NCBI GenBank assembly: GCA_021186555.1
Contig: JAJKFL010000013.1
Location: forward strand, 32,816,743-32,880,742
Direction of reading: 5' to 3'
DNA length: 64,000 nucleotides
Origin: Reticulitermes speratus
Taxonomy: Eukaryota; Arthropoda; Insecta; Blattodea; Rhinotermitidae
A program made the translations under genes and the position numbers. The notes beneath the pieces are model-generated. The model was not told where the DNA came from. It worked only from the letters and a program-made list of their open reading frames with translations, and made no database searches. This document shows, piece after piece, positions 10,919-22,105 of this stretch (position 1 is its first letter; each line of letters starts with the position of its first letter).

Positions 10919-11178
10919 TTTTTTTTTCCAGTGGCGCAACTGCCCCTAGTGGGCCAGGGCCTGCTCATTATTGAGACTTCACGATCACACTCAGACACAC
11001 AACAGGCTGCAGGACTCCTCTGGACGAGTGATCAGCCCGACGCAGAGACCTCTACCTGACAACACACAACACTCACAAGAGACAGACATCTATGCTCCCG
11101 GCGGGATTCGAATCCACAATCCCAGCAAGCGAACGGCCATAGACCCACGCCTTTGACAGCGCGGCCACTGAGATAGGC
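10919..11178 (-). repeat. SINE family A copy with exact target duplication
   Basis: Minus-strand copy; oligo(T) at the left is its tail. The 12-bp duplication TATTGCACAGTT flanks it at 10907-10918 and 11179-11190. Confidence 0.88.
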
Positions 11179-11190
11179 TATTGCACAGTT

Positions 11191-12755
11191 ACGGATTCCT
11201 AAATTAGTTAACGACATTGTAACATTAACTGGGAGGAAGCGATCTTTTCCTTTTTCCAAGTTCTCTCCCGGAGCTATCCTGCTTAATCTGCTTAAAATTC
11301 CGTATCACTTATTAATTAACAGCAGCTACATGATTTGGACCCTACTTGGCTTTTCACGCCCTTGAGCCTTCTCCGTCTATCCTTTTCGTAGTACTTCCAA
11401 AAGATTTCTTTATCCTTGTGTGTTTTATGTCTACATAGACACTACTTATTGATTATTTGTAACCACGTATTCGGAATACCTTGCTTCGGTCAAACTCAGT
11501 TTCTGTTGCGACAGTCCCCTTTGTTACGTCATAGTTGAGTTCAACTCTATTTGGAATTGCGATGAAGCACACCTCCGTTTGCTACAGCCACTTTGTGAAC
11601 GTTCTCGAACGCTCTACGCTTTGTGCACGTGTGCGGAATGATCTGCTTAAAACGGAACGCTGCCACTTAGCAGACATCCGTGCTGTGTGTTTTTGTGGCT
11701 GATTGTGACGCGGACACTGGCGGTCAGACAGTGTCACTTGTGCTAGTGGGCCACGTGAGAAGACGTACTGACTCGCAGGTGTTCCCAGTTCCTGGCGTGT
11801 TTATGTGAGGCGTTCCCTAACGGAATAAAGCCTACATTTCTGTTGCACTGATTTCAGTCCAACAGACTTTTATTTTGTGTAATTATCACCAGCGTCAGAT
11901 TTAATATCGATTTTTAGCTTTATGTCATAATGTGTTCTAATGCATTATTTATTATATGTTTGGGTGTCTGCTATATGTGCATGTAGGCCAACGTTTTGCC
12001 CTTTGTGCTTAACACAAAAGAGCACAACATAAGTCACTTGGTTGTTGACTCAGCACGTTAATAAACAAGAACAAAATTCAATTAATTCAATTCAATGGGT
12101 ATTTCCTAACCTTCAGGCTTAGCAGCACAAGTGCCTATTATAAAACCAGCACAAAGACACAAACAAAACACAAAACAGTATAACTACACCAAAACAAAAC
12201 ACTAAACAGTACAACTACATCAAAACAAAACACTAAACAGACAAAACAAATATAATATGCAGGAAAAAAAGCAATATAAAGAAGTACTGGGGTAAAAACC
12301 CTATATCCTGAAAAAATATAGATAAGTTTATGTAAAAATGTCACAGATTAGCACAGAATCTCTTTTTAAAGAAGTGATGGGTTTCCTGAAAATATCGATG
12401 TCTGTGCACGCAAGGATAGCAGCCGAAACACATCTACATACGGCGAGTTTTTACAAGTAGCAATAAACAGGGAGGAGTTTCTAAAATCACGAGGAAGAAT
12501 TCGAATACCAGTTATATGCAAAAGAGACGGGAAACATTTTAAACATGAATAAACAGAAATAAAAAAAAAATAATGCATCAAAGTGAAGTCTTCTGTCGTG
12601 CAGGATATGAAGATTTAGAAATTTAAAAAAATCTTCGCAAGTAACATGGTCATGAGTAAAGAAATGATTTTGACATACGGCTACGAACTTTCGCTGAATG
12701 CGTCCCAGCATTTTAGCGTCAGTAAACGTTATACAGTTCCATATAGTTGAGGCAT
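11191..12755. other. Unannotated stretch
   Basis: AT-rich sequence with ACAAAACACTAAACAGT-type short tandem similarity near 12150-12250. I recognise no gene or transposon here. Confidence 0.5.

Positions 12756-12791
<36 letters not shown>
12756..12791. repeat. (TAA)n microsatellite
   Basis: About eleven uninterrupted TAA units. The LINE fragment at 12792 starts right after it. Confidence 0.95.
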
Positions 12792-13365
12792 GTTGAACAC
12801 AGGATATGACGACCACATAGCTAAGACAAAACAATCTTACGTACTTCACATGGATAATTTGAAGCTGATAGGTAAAATGGAGGAAGACCTCCCAAAAACA
12901 CCTACAAACAATTAAAACCCTCAGCGGCGATATCGATATGGAAACGGGACTGGACAAGCGTGCAAAGTTTGTACTGAAGAAAGGAAAATTTGTTCTCTGG
13001 AAGAATTGAATAATTGAACTGGACAGAGAAATACAACAGCTTGAACATGGAGAAGCATGCAAGTACTTAGGGACCGAGGACAGTGAAGGTATGCAACATG
13101 AACAAATGAAAGAAAGATTGAAAAAGGAACACACCGGGAGGTTAAGAAAGATACTGAAATGCGAGCTGAATGCTAAGAATAAAATTATGACAATTGGGGC
13201 TTTAGTCGTCTCAATATTAAGATACAGTTCTCGTATAATTGACTGGAGATTAGAAGAAATATATAGATAATCAACAGGAAATCTAGAAAGATACTGTGTA
13301 TAAAATGCATCAGCCAAAAGCTGAAATAGATCGGTTACATGTAAAAAAAGGAGGAAAGGCCTTGC
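12792..13365 (+). mobile_element. LINE fragment, R4/Dong-like, decayed
   Basis: Translated in pieces it shows YVLHMDNLKLIGKMEEDL (the DDLKL motif region, altered), then ELNAKNK, SILRYSS, IIDWRLEEI and MHQPKAEIDRLHVKKGGKAL. This series matches reverse-transcriptase C-terminal sequence I associate with R4/Dong-like LINEs (MDDLKLY, then KSELNAKNKI, then MHHPKADVDRLY). Stops and frame changes make it a pseudogene. Clade assignment is tentative. Confidence 0.6.
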
Positions 13366-13995
13366 GACCCGTACTTGTTCTTTCTAGGGGACTTTCATTA
13401 TGTCTCTCCCTCCATCTCGCATTCGTTGTAGCTCAGAACTTAATTACAACGAGATTTAATTAACAACATGTTTAAAGGGAAACCCCTGAAGGGTATTCTA
13501 CGGCGCAGATATCAGGTTCTGGGAACGACACTGTGGCATCGTCGGACAAGATATTTCCCATAATGGCGCTTCACTTGGCTCCAGACCCACCTGTGACCCT
13601 GTGTTTCGTTACACAGCGCTGTCCTGGATGTAGAGCTCATGGCAATCAGTTCAAACTAGCTGCGTCACATATGGTGGAGGGAGAGTCGAGCAGCAGTTGT
13701 TTGGTGCGTGTACCACAGCGGGGTACGTGAAGGCTAATTAGAAGTTGCACCACGTGTATGCCACACATCGTCAAAACAGGTAGAAAGGGCTTATGTTACG
13801 TCGTGACAACTTTCATTGTGCGTGGAACAAATGTTTGTTTAAAATGAAAGGCCTCTGTACTTGTAAAGTAAAGGTAAAGTTAAGGTCATGTGGACTGTGC
13901 ACACAAGCATGACCTTACCAACTATCAACATCAGGAGTAACTGTTTTACAACTTTTAATGTTTTAACATCGCAGTATTGCGAACTATAACTGTGG
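13366..13995. other. Unannotated stretch
   Basis: No gene or repeat recognised; a small GTAAAGGTAAAG run near 13866 resembles SINE tails but has no body attached. Confidence 0.4.
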
Positions 13996-14345
13996 ATTCA
14001 CTGTTTACAAACCAACAAAATGCACTTCACTTTCACTTTTATTATTTACACATCAGCCCCTACATATGTTTCGGTCTTATATAAGGTCATCTTCAGGGGG
14101 TTCATAAACTACGTTCACTTTACATCCATACATGTTTCGTCTGCCATTATAACTAGTCCAATCTCTTTGTATGTAAATTACAATCACTTACAATGTCTGT
14201 ATTTGAAGTATACTCGCCACAGAATATAAAAATCCTTAATAATTCGTCAATATTCGTATTAAAATGGTAAAGGGGTTGATGAATAAATAATAAAAGTGAA
14301 AGTGAAGTGCATTTCGTTGGTTTGTAAACAGTGAATTGTAAAAAA
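13996..14345. repeat. Ribozyme-bearing inverted-repeat element, copy 1
   Basis: The left arm (from 13996, ATTCACTGTTTAC) and right arm (14270-14336, ending GTAAACAGTGAAT) are inverted copies of one sequence that includes the TGCA..GTTGGTT box and an AATAAAAGTGAAAG block. The left arm continues into a hammerhead motif (14055-14108); the right arm begins at the ribozyme cleavage position and has no core. The same element with both ribozymes is at 24693-25228. Confidence 0.8.
14055..14108 (-). ncRNA. Hammerhead ribozyme motif, minimal type
   Basis: Minus strand: CUGAAGA, a stem II built on CUUAUAUAAG, GAAA, stem III ACAU pairing AUGU with no loop, GUA cleavage triplet, and stem I GGGG pairing CCCC. 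This is the minimal hammerhead layout reported in Penelope-like retroelements. Cleavage activity is inferred only. Confidence 0.65.
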
Positions 14346-14460
14346 TGCACGGTGAGAATAATATAAAATTTATGACTGTGGAATTTGTACGTTTTGGGTT
14401 TTTAAAGTTTGAACTTTTAACCGTGTAACTGGATGTGATGATCTTGTATTCCTTTGTGAT

Positions 14461-14506
14461 GAACCCCTGAGGATGACAACTTGTCGAAAAATATATATAG
14501 GGGACT
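14461..14506 (+). ncRNA. Hammerhead-like motif
   Basis: CUGAGGA, stem II GACA pairing UGUC, GAAA, a UA-rich stem III and stem I CCC pairing GGG. The family box GTGCATTTGTTGGTT follows at 14537-14551, at the usual spacing from the ribozyme. Confidence 0.6.
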
Positions 14507-14667
14507 TTAATATACATTATGTATGTATTTTATCTAGTGCATTTGTTGGTTGTTATGAAGATTGAGATATGGTAAAGTTCATAGGCGCGTTTTTACGGCT
14601 TTTGGATGTGAGCGAGCCAAAAATGGTGTACGAGTTGTTATTGTGGCAGTAAAGTGTATTCTGTAAC

Positions 14668-14925
14668 ATGCCATCAAGGCACCGGAGTAGAGGGGTGTAG
14701 CTCTGCCTACTGACAACCTCGGCGCTAGATGGCAGTAGATGGTCAACGCCACGTCCCGGACGCTTTACCCCGCGAGAAAGAGGTCCCGTACCCATTTTAC
14801 ACGAGGATGCGTGGGTTCGGGGCCGTTCTGGACGGGTGGGGAAAATCTCGCTCCCACCGGGGTTCGAACCCCATACCGTCCATCTCGCAGCGACTCGCTA
14901 TATCGACTACGGAATCGCGCTCGTT
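14668..14925 (-). repeat. SINE family B copy
   Basis: Minus-strand copy: tRNA-like head (B box GGTTCGAACCCC seen reversed, near 14862) and a body with 'GGCGCTAGATGG', 'GTCAACGCCACG' and 'CGCTTTACCCC' in reverse. Divergent at both ends. Confidence 0.75.
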
Positions 14926-15197
14926 CGTTATTGTAGCACAACGTAATTAAAGCCTTGGTGTTGGTTTGCTTACGGGGAATGTTAAAGCTGAAAACCTTTA
15001 AAATAAACACGCTGTATCAACGTTCCTGATAAGCAGATTATTAAGCAAAGTGACACATAAAGTACGTCTTACAAGAGTTGTTTCAAGTTAAGATTTCAAA
15101 ACACGGACAATTTTCATACTTTCTTCCATATGCGTTATGGAATTTTCGAAAAACTCAGCCCATTAAGCCTAGAGTTTCAAAAGATATATGTAATTGA

Positions 15198-15629
15198 GAC
15201 CTGCACTCTTCTGGGATATTACACAGCGTAGACTGGTAACTCTGTACCGACGTTTCGGGACAACCTATCGGTCCCATCTTCATGGGTCAAGAAGATCGGA
15301 CTTCTTGCTTCAATTCTTTAACCAACGGATGCACCTTTTATTTTCTCACTTCTATCTACCCTACATATGTTTCGACCTATTATGGTCATCATCAGGGGTA
15401 TACTGATATAGTCACTTCACTGTTCACTGTTCAAGTTGAAGAAACTGTGATTGTGTTTTTAGCTATTGGTGACTGCCAATTTCTGTAAATAGCATAATGT
15501 TCTACGTTAATACTTACTGAACCGGACTTCTTGACCCATGAAGATGGGACAGATAGGTTGCCCCGAAACGTCGGTACACAATTACCACTCTACGCTGTGT
15601 AATATCCCAGAAAGTGCAGGTCTCATCTA
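15198..15629. repeat. Foldback element with ~105-bp arms (GAAACGUC type)
   Basis: Arms 15198-15300 and 15525-15629 are nearly identical inverted copies. Each carries a hammerhead-like arrangement: (A)UGAAGA, a long stem II with GGGAC pairing GUCCC in the left arm, GAAACGUC and GGUA. The first core base is altered in both arms. The loop contains a second, different ribozyme element (15353-15403), so one family member is nested within another. Confidence 0.75.
15353..15403 (-). ncRNA. Hammerhead ribozyme motif, best-paired copy
   Basis: Minus strand: CUGAUGA, stem II GACC pairing GGUC across an AUAAUA loop, GAAA, stem III ACAU pairing AUGU, GUA cleavage triplet, and stem I UACCC pairing GGGUA. 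All conserved core bases are present apart from one extra U before stem II, which recurs in the family. The box TGCATCCGTTGGTT lies 3' of it (15320-15334, minus strand). Confidence 0.75.
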
Positions 15630-16286
15630 CATCGCGGCGGAAGCCTGAAATCACGCAAAGTACGTCGTTCACAGCAAAGAACGCCTTGTGACAGTGCAAA
15701 CGTTTGTAGCCGCGCTCTCACAAATTGATGTCAGGGAGTGACTGCAAGACATAACAGTCGGCCTTATTTTGTCTGTCGTAAACCGAACTCTCCTGCAAAT
15801 TTTTTTCTGTCACAGGAAGAAGCATTGTAATTAGTGAGGTTCTCACGGTGGTAATTCGGTCTTCTGTGACGTGACACCGTGTAGTCTGGTAGCTAGGGAC
15901 CAACATTTCGGAGGAACATGCTGTGTCATCTGTAGGACAGCAGAAGATGGATACAGCATGTTGTTCCGTAAAATTTGCGACCGCCCGTTAGATTGAATGA
16001 CGTCGTATCTCAGAATAACGCCGTCGTAGGTGTTGATATTCTTCTGATCAAAGAAGCTGTCTGGGGAAAGAAATTTCCTAACCTTTTCGAAGTGTCTCCT
16101 TGTCTGCCTTCTTTGATTCTTGTCGTCAAAACAAGCGTTTGTTTTTTACATCTGTTTTAACCAGTAGTTATGTAGCTTATTAAGGAGACGTGGCTGCAGG
16201 GATTCGATTCTGAGCACAGCAAGACTCTCGACGCTCCAGCTCGTGCTCAGAGGCTAACAGGATTTATTGCCAACGTAATACAGCGG
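15630..16286. other. Mostly unannotated; ribozyme-family scrap at 15870-15965
   Basis: ACATTTCGGAGGAACATGCTG and its inverse ACAGCATGTTGTTCCGTAAAAT around 15900-15980 look like a decayed foldback copy of the GAAACGUC family. Nothing else recognised. Confidence 0.35.
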
Positions 16287-16475
16287 GCCCTGGGGCCCAC
16301 CCAGCCTCCTATACAATGGGTACCGGGTCATTCCCGGGGTAAAGTCGCCGGGGCGTGACGTTAACCGCCCACCCCCACCTAGCGCCGAGGTTAAAGAAAC
16401 GATAGAGCTATGCCTCTACTCCCCTGTATGCCTTCATGGCAAGTTATAGGGTGAAATTTATCTTTACCTTTCCTG
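16287..16475 (+). repeat. SINE family B, 5'-truncated
   Basis: Plus-strand body and tail starting at GGGCCCTGGGGCCCACCC and ending in TTTACCTTTCC; the tRNA-like head is missing. Confidence 0.8.
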
Positions 16476-17066
16476 TCGGAGCTTGAATCCGAGACTGAAG
16501 CCTATAGCAATTGTTAGGTGATTGACTTCACCTGACCATGACGCTTAGTTAGATGGGAACTTACTTATATTTGCAGCCTTTCTCTTGGGCTACGGCTTAA
16601 ATAGACCGGATGGCGGTCTGTCTGTGTGTGTGTAGGCCTACGTGCTGCAGTGTATCAGGGCAGAAGATGCACAGGTTCGTTGACCTATCGTACGAAGCAG
16701 AGTGATGACGACATTTGTACAGCAGGGGTTGGTGCAGGAAGGAAGAACAGCTCAGCGCACTTTGTCGGTTACTCTGTAGCTTTTGTAACATTACTGGAGC
16801 AATGACCGTCGAAAATTTAACTGAGAATCTCTTGTAGGCTTAAACGTCCGTACATTTATATCACTCCATCCTTCCTTCAGTGTTCCTTCCTAATCCATTT
16901 TATTCGCCGATTCTATAGTCGTTTCTGTTCCATTTCCTTTTTTCCTCTCCTTCACTTTGAAACAATTTAGGTAAATATAAATAAATTAAAGAACAAAAAA
17001 AAACGTAATATTGTTGGTAGAAAACATTCGGCTTTCAGTAAGTCTCCATAATACTTACACACTGAC
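16476..17066. other. Unannotated stretch
   Basis: No feature recognised. Confidence 0.4.
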
Positions 17067-17074
17067 GTGCTGAG

Positions 17075-17706
17075 TAGGGCTTACAATACCGTGATCCCGG
17101 GCATTTTTTTTTGTATTCAAATACCGATATTGATACAAAAACACCGGTTTTTCGGTGCAAATTTAAAAATTGTTTATAAAAGTTATAAACTCGACAACAA
17201 TAAATCATTAATATTACAGAATTAGCAACTAAGGGATTGTTATACACAATACAAATGTATCGGACACCTAAAAACGCCATGAAACGCAGATCTGGTTTAC
17301 TGTCTCAGTACAACAGCACCATCCAGCATAGAATACGAAAGGGCGTTACCTGCCGCTAATCAAATATGTACCAAAATTAGATCCAGTTTAAACGATAACA
17401 CTACTGACTGCTTATGTTTCATAAGAGCTCACTTTATTCGGACAGGCAGTGTGGATGCTTAAACGTAACTAAATTTGTAGTATCAATATTATTTTTGTTT
17501 TTAGAATCACAGTATTTTTAATACATTTTTGTCAGAATATTTGTTGTTGTAATAAAAGTTTGATTTAAAACATGAATTCAAGTAAATACTTGTATTTTCC
17601 TTACGTCATTGCATCCAATTGTGATCAACATTTATTGAGAAAATTGATACATTAAAAATACCGAAATACTCGTATTAATATTTTGACCAGTGTTGTGTGA
17701 GCCCTA
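17075..17706. mobile_element. hAT-like MITE
   Basis: Left end TAGGGCTTACAATACCG and right end (reversed) TAGGGCTCACACAACAC form imperfect terminal repeats. Flanking octamers GTGCTGAG (17067-17074) and TTGCTGAG (17707-17714) match at 7 of 8 positions, fitting a hAT 8-bp duplication. Subterminal ATACCGATAT/AAATACCGAAATA repeats are visible. No transposase frame is present. Confidence 0.65.
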
Positions 17707-17714
17707 TTGCTGAG

Positions 17715-18085
17715 GCACGTCTCCCAGAACGTGCCGTTACTGGAGGACAAGTAAAATGTCAGCTTTGCTACGTGCTACGTTGTCTCGTTTTACCTGAGGT
17801 CTCCGTGAGGGCAAGTAAAACTGCACGCACGCACAGAGGCACAAACATTAGATTTTGCAATTATAGAAGATGTACAAGTATGTACATGTTTTTACATTAT
17901 TCATTCCGTGCAATGACATCTAACACATTATAAAACCGAACATTTGCACGTACCAAACACAATATGATGCAATGTCCTGTCCTTCATATGTCCGTGACTG
18001 ACCGCCATCTACAAGTAATCATTGTAACAATGTATTTTATCACTACAAATGTATTATATTCTGTCAGGTTTTAAATATTGGTGTC
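17715..18085. other. Unannotated stretch
   Basis: No feature recognised. Confidence 0.4.
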
Positions 18086-18124
18086 GCTTCCTGAAGATGG
18101 CAGTCGGCCGCCGAAACATGTACG
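18086..18124 (+). ncRNA. Hammerhead-like motif
   Basis: CUGAAGA, stem II GGC pairing GCC, GAAA, stem III ACA pairing UGU and a UAC/GUA junction. Stem I pairing is poor, so this may be inactive or a two-molecule type. Confidence 0.5.
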
Positions 18125-19303
18125 AGATGATACTGTATCATTGCCTATGTTTTTTATGCGCAAATTTTTCGTTCTATAATTATAATTACGTACATGTGTT
18201 GTACTGCCAGGCCTGTTGAAGAATACTGCCATCTCTCGGGTATCCAAAGTAACTACGTCGTCACCTTTGAGCGCCAGTAACATTCATGCATGGCTTTAGC
18301 AGGCTGTATCATAATTAACCTGTTCCCCGAACGGTGTCGTTTCAGTACGGAGTTTTTACTGAGTTGGTTATTAATCAAGCAATAATTAAAAATAAGCTAA
18401 TGTTATAATTAACGTAACTGAATCCGTTGGTACAGGACGTAATGTGTTTTCAGAATAACGATTATAAAAAAATCAGGATTTAGATTTATTATTTTCTGAA
18501 TATTGATAAAGCAGGCTGTGAGGATGATTATAAGACTAAACTGTCACAGAATAAGGAATATCCGCAGATGGTAATGAATACTATTCGGTTTTCATAAAAA
18601 CAGACTTGAGAGGAAGACAGACCCCATCCCGTGTGCTTAGTCTAATATTATGAAGGTGAGAAAATGAATCAAAACGAGATGTGCCGCGCGTGTGGCTTGG
18701 ATAGGGAACACAGTTGCAAACAAAAGCTATTATGTCCTCCAAAACTGGCGTCCGGCATCACCGGTCATTCTAATACTGTCCGCCTTGACAGCCTCAAATT
18801 TAGTACGTTCTGCTCATCTTTGTCGTGAGGCAGTAAAACAATATTTTCGCAATTTGGAAGCCATTATTTTGTAGTGAAGGTAACAGCCATCAACTGCCTG
18901 CTTCATCAGGGCAGGCCTACATTTATCCTGAAGATTTAGGCTACCTTGAAGTTCGAGGCAACAGATTCCTCTGAAACGTCGGTAATTCTCTACCAGGCTA
19001 CACGGCGTTATATCCCAGATTGCATTAATCTTCACTTTCACCACGGTCAGAACCTTAATTCTTATAGTACTTTGAAGACTGAGGTCAAGTCCAGGTCACT
19101 GTGTGATTGGCAGTCGGACACTGCGTCCGTCTTGGCGTCGAGCTCCCCTGGGGTTCATGGCCAACCTTATTAACTAGCAATTCTGACCACTGCAGTCATA
19201 ATCATCTTGAGATGACCTCTCTGACGACAGGATGGTCTGTCTTGTGTCCAGTATCTTGATCTTGTTCAAGCTTTAATATACAAATGTGTACATTTCGGGA
19301 GAA
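18125..19303. other. Mostly unannotated; ribozyme-family relic at 18905-19020
   Basis: CCTGAAGAT at 18929, GAAACGTCGGTAATTC near 18975 and the shared 'AGGCTACACGGCG' block mark a GAAACGUC-family relic with an enlarged stem II region. The remaining sequence shows nothing recognisable. Confidence 0.4.
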
Positions 19304-19567
19304 TTTTTTTTTCCCATGACGCAACAGCCCCTAGTGGGACAGGCCCTCCTCATTATCGAGGTTTCACGATCACACACAGTTACACACATCACACTGGGTA
19401 GGACTCCTCTGGACGAGTGATCAGCCCGACGCAGACATCTCTACCTGACAACACACAATACTCACAAGAGACAGACATCCAAGCCCCCGGCGGGATTCAA
19501 ACCCACAATCCCAAGAATCGAGCGACTGCAGACCCACGCCTTAGACCGCGCGGCCACTGGGATCGGC
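19304..19567 (-). repeat. SINE family A copy
   Basis: Minus-strand copy with oligo(T) tail at 19304; flanks TTTCGGGAGAA (19293) and TTTCGGAAGAG (19568) look like an imperfect target duplication. Confidence 0.83.
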
Positions 19568-19768
19568 TTTCGGAAGAGCTATGCCAAAGAAATACCATTC
19601 AAAATGACATATATACAAACTGTTCTGGTTCTCTGTCATTCCCGGCCCTGTACACCAGATCGTAATATTCTAACCTGGCCTTTTGCTGTAACAGCAGCTA
19701 AGTCAACTGTACGGCCGTATACCAGACCGCCGCCAAGCTTAATTAACATGACAAGAGACAATTAATAG

Positions 19769-20346
19769 GTAAAGGTAAAGTTCACCCTAGAACAGTGGTA
19801 TTCAAACTGGGGTACACGAAGACATCTTAGGGGGTACGTAAAATTAAAAAAAAATAAACATATTATTTCATGATAAACACTGAATAATCAGGGCCAGATT
19901 TAGGGTTAGCCACAAGAGACCCGGACATAAGGGCACGCGATTTGGGAGCGCCATTTGTTCTCTTTCTCTCTCTCTCCTTTATGCGATTCTTATCTGGGCG
20001 GCTAGTTTCATTTTATTCCACATAGTGCATATAATATATTTGTTATTTAATACATTATTTTGGATGCAATTTATTTAACTTATTTTAGATGTAGATTATA
20101 GACTATGTACAACTTGAATTATGCACCAACAACTTTTGGGGTTACAAAGTTGAAGAGAAATTATATGTGGGGGTACGCGAACAAAGAAACGTTGAATACC
20201 ACTGCCCTAGAACAGGCCATGAAGGCCCAGAGGGGGAGTAGAGATATAGCTCTACTCTTTCTTTAACATCGGCGCTAGATGGGGGTGGGTGGTCAACGCC
20301 ACTCTCCGGTCGCTTTACCCCCGGAATGACCCGGTACCAATTGTAA
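19769..20346 (-). repeat. SINE family B, 5'-truncated, split by a MITE
   Basis: Tail and body of a minus-strand SINE B with the 9-bp duplication AATTAATAG at 19760-19768 and 20347-20355. The copy ends at GACCCGGTACCAATTG, so the tRNA head was lost at insertion. The hAT-like MITE at 19793-20204 landed in it afterwards. Confidence 0.85.
19793..20204. mobile_element. hAT MITE inserted in SINE B
   Basis: Perfect 13-bp terminal inverted repeats CAGTGGTATTCAA and an exact 8-bp target duplication CCCTAGAA (19785-19792 and 20205-20212). Subterminal GGGTAC(A/G)CG repeats are present and there is no coding capacity. The interrupted SINE supplies the empty-site sequence. Confidence 0.92.
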
Positions 20347-20355
20347 AATTAATAG

Positions 20356-20709
20356 CTATTTTGTTCAAATATTTCATACGATTTGAAAGGGAACTTGTAA
20401 TGTGGAGCTAAACTGAACGCTGTGCGCATGTGCAGGTATCACCAGACCAGTGTGAATGTACGAGTTATTCCTGTATCCTTATTACAAGGTCTACAGTATC
20501 TTCTGTTTGCTAAGCTAAGGAATGTCCGTCCACTTTGACACCTGACACATTGGCACGCACAGGTTTGTTTTGCACCTGCGTTCACCTTGGTTTGTTTGTT
20601 TATTCGTTCGGTGTTAAACAGCACGGACATGGTATAGAATCGCAAAATAATGCAGCATTTTTAGCGATATGATATCAAAGTGTCATTGAAGGTGTGTCTT
20701 GAAATTTAG
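20356..20709. other. Upstream region of the proline-rich gene
   Basis: Unique-looking sequence between the SINE/MITE nest and the TATA box. No conserved regulatory element can be named by eye. Confidence 0.35.
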
Positions 20710-20750
20710 TATATAAACCATGCGGTCAGTACGTAATTATCATCAGTTCC
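20710..20750 (+). promoter_or_regulatory. Core promoter of the proline-rich secreted protein gene
   Basis: TATATAAA at 20710-20717 lies about 35 bp before ATCAGTT (TCAGT at 20743-20747), the arthropod initiator consensus. The ATG of exon 1 follows at 20780. TATA plus initiator is usual for cuticle-type genes switched on in pulses. Confidence 0.65.
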
Positions 20751-20779
20751 TTTGAGATCTTTCTACTGCTTGGTACAGT

Positions 20780-20791
20780 ATGAGGACATCG
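20780..20791 (+). CDS. Exon 1 (coding part) of proline/valine-rich secreted protein
   Basis: ATGAGGACATCG is followed directly by the donor GTAAGT. It codes MRTS and ends on a codon boundary, matching the phase-0 acceptor at 23175/23176. Joining the two gives a clean signal peptide (MRTS then LCIFAICLAAIACANA). Many insect cuticle genes have just such a tiny first coding exon. Intron length would be 2384 bp. Confidence 0.7.
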
Positions 20792-21852
20792 GTAAGTCAG
20801 AACTACAGTCTACACACTACATCGGTACACTCTTAAGAAATCTTCATAATTGCGTTCTTGTTGTTCAATTCTTCAAGTCTTGGAGCACTTTTAATAACAA
20901 TTCTTCAATGAGCTTATACGTCTGAAGAATTTTGAGGCCTGCATTTTTTTTTCAATTTTGTTTGAAAATTCTCGTTCTGTCGGATAAGAAACGCACTGCG
21001 TCCGATTACAAAGACCCGTATTTAGGGCTGTTTATGGAAATAATCGCGGTTTCTTGTGGCAATCATATAACATTCAAATTTATATCGATTACAGGGACCG
21101 AGTACACAACACTATGAATGTTATGTGTTCGTTTGATTTACTACAACATGTTTCGGCTAACTTATACGGCCGAAACGTGTAGTAAATGGGAAGAATATGT
21201 GACACATATGGTGTTCGCTTACTGGGACCCTGTAATTAATCGATATTCCAGGCTAAAATTTATGTGAATTCAAAACGTCAAATGTCAACTCACATACGTG
21301 CACTGTGTGGGTAAGATGTGGAATTTCATTACTATTAAAGCACCTGGTACATATGGCTACCAGAAAATGTTCGTGTATTTATCCACAATGGTAACACTGT
21401 GCTGCAGATCGCTGGTCACAAGCGACACATTCACAGTTAGAAATTCTAAATATGTATAATGATTCTCCGAAATAGCTTGTCCCTTCTATACCGAAAGAAT
21501 AAAAATTGTGGAATAGATTAAAGCAGAAAATTGAAAATTCAGAGAGATTTGTGGGTATTAGAGGACAGGAGATAATTGTAGGAAAATACGTGGAAATGGA
21601 AAACTGAAGGGAAGATTTTGTAATAACGAATAACGTAACATCAGAGACGATTTAACCAAATAATACAGCTTGTAAATTATTTAGAAAGCAATATTGGAAT
21701 ATATCTAAATAAAATTAGGCACGGTAAATGCATAACGACAAACCTTATGCATTTGCATGAATAAATAAAAATACAAAGAAGACGTTGCTTAATTTATTAG
21801 AATCCAACAGATACGCTGATTAGTTTTATGCACCTTGTTACCTACGTTAATA

Positions 21853-22043
21853 CATCTCCAACATATTTCTGCCTCTACTAAGCCATCAACAGGGACATGA
21901 AGATAAGGGAATGTGTATATGTAAGTACTGTATACAGTTACATTCGAGAGCAATCTGCATGCCTGTCACAGTACGTGAGACACAGCAGCTATAAGCAGAC
22001 TGCGATAAGTGTTATATCTATAGCCGCTGTACCTCATGCACTT

Positions 22044-22105
<62 letters not shown>

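Noticed and set aside
12757-13317. 186-codon minus-strand frame ending in poly-Tyr
   Set aside because: Antisense of the LINE fragment plus TAA repeat; the plus-strand reverse-transcriptase match explains the sequence.
21142-21190. Palindrome ACATGTTTCGGC...GCCGAAACGTGT as a ribozyme
   Set aside because: It has the GAAAC half on both strands but no CUGANGA core; listed at most as a family remnant.
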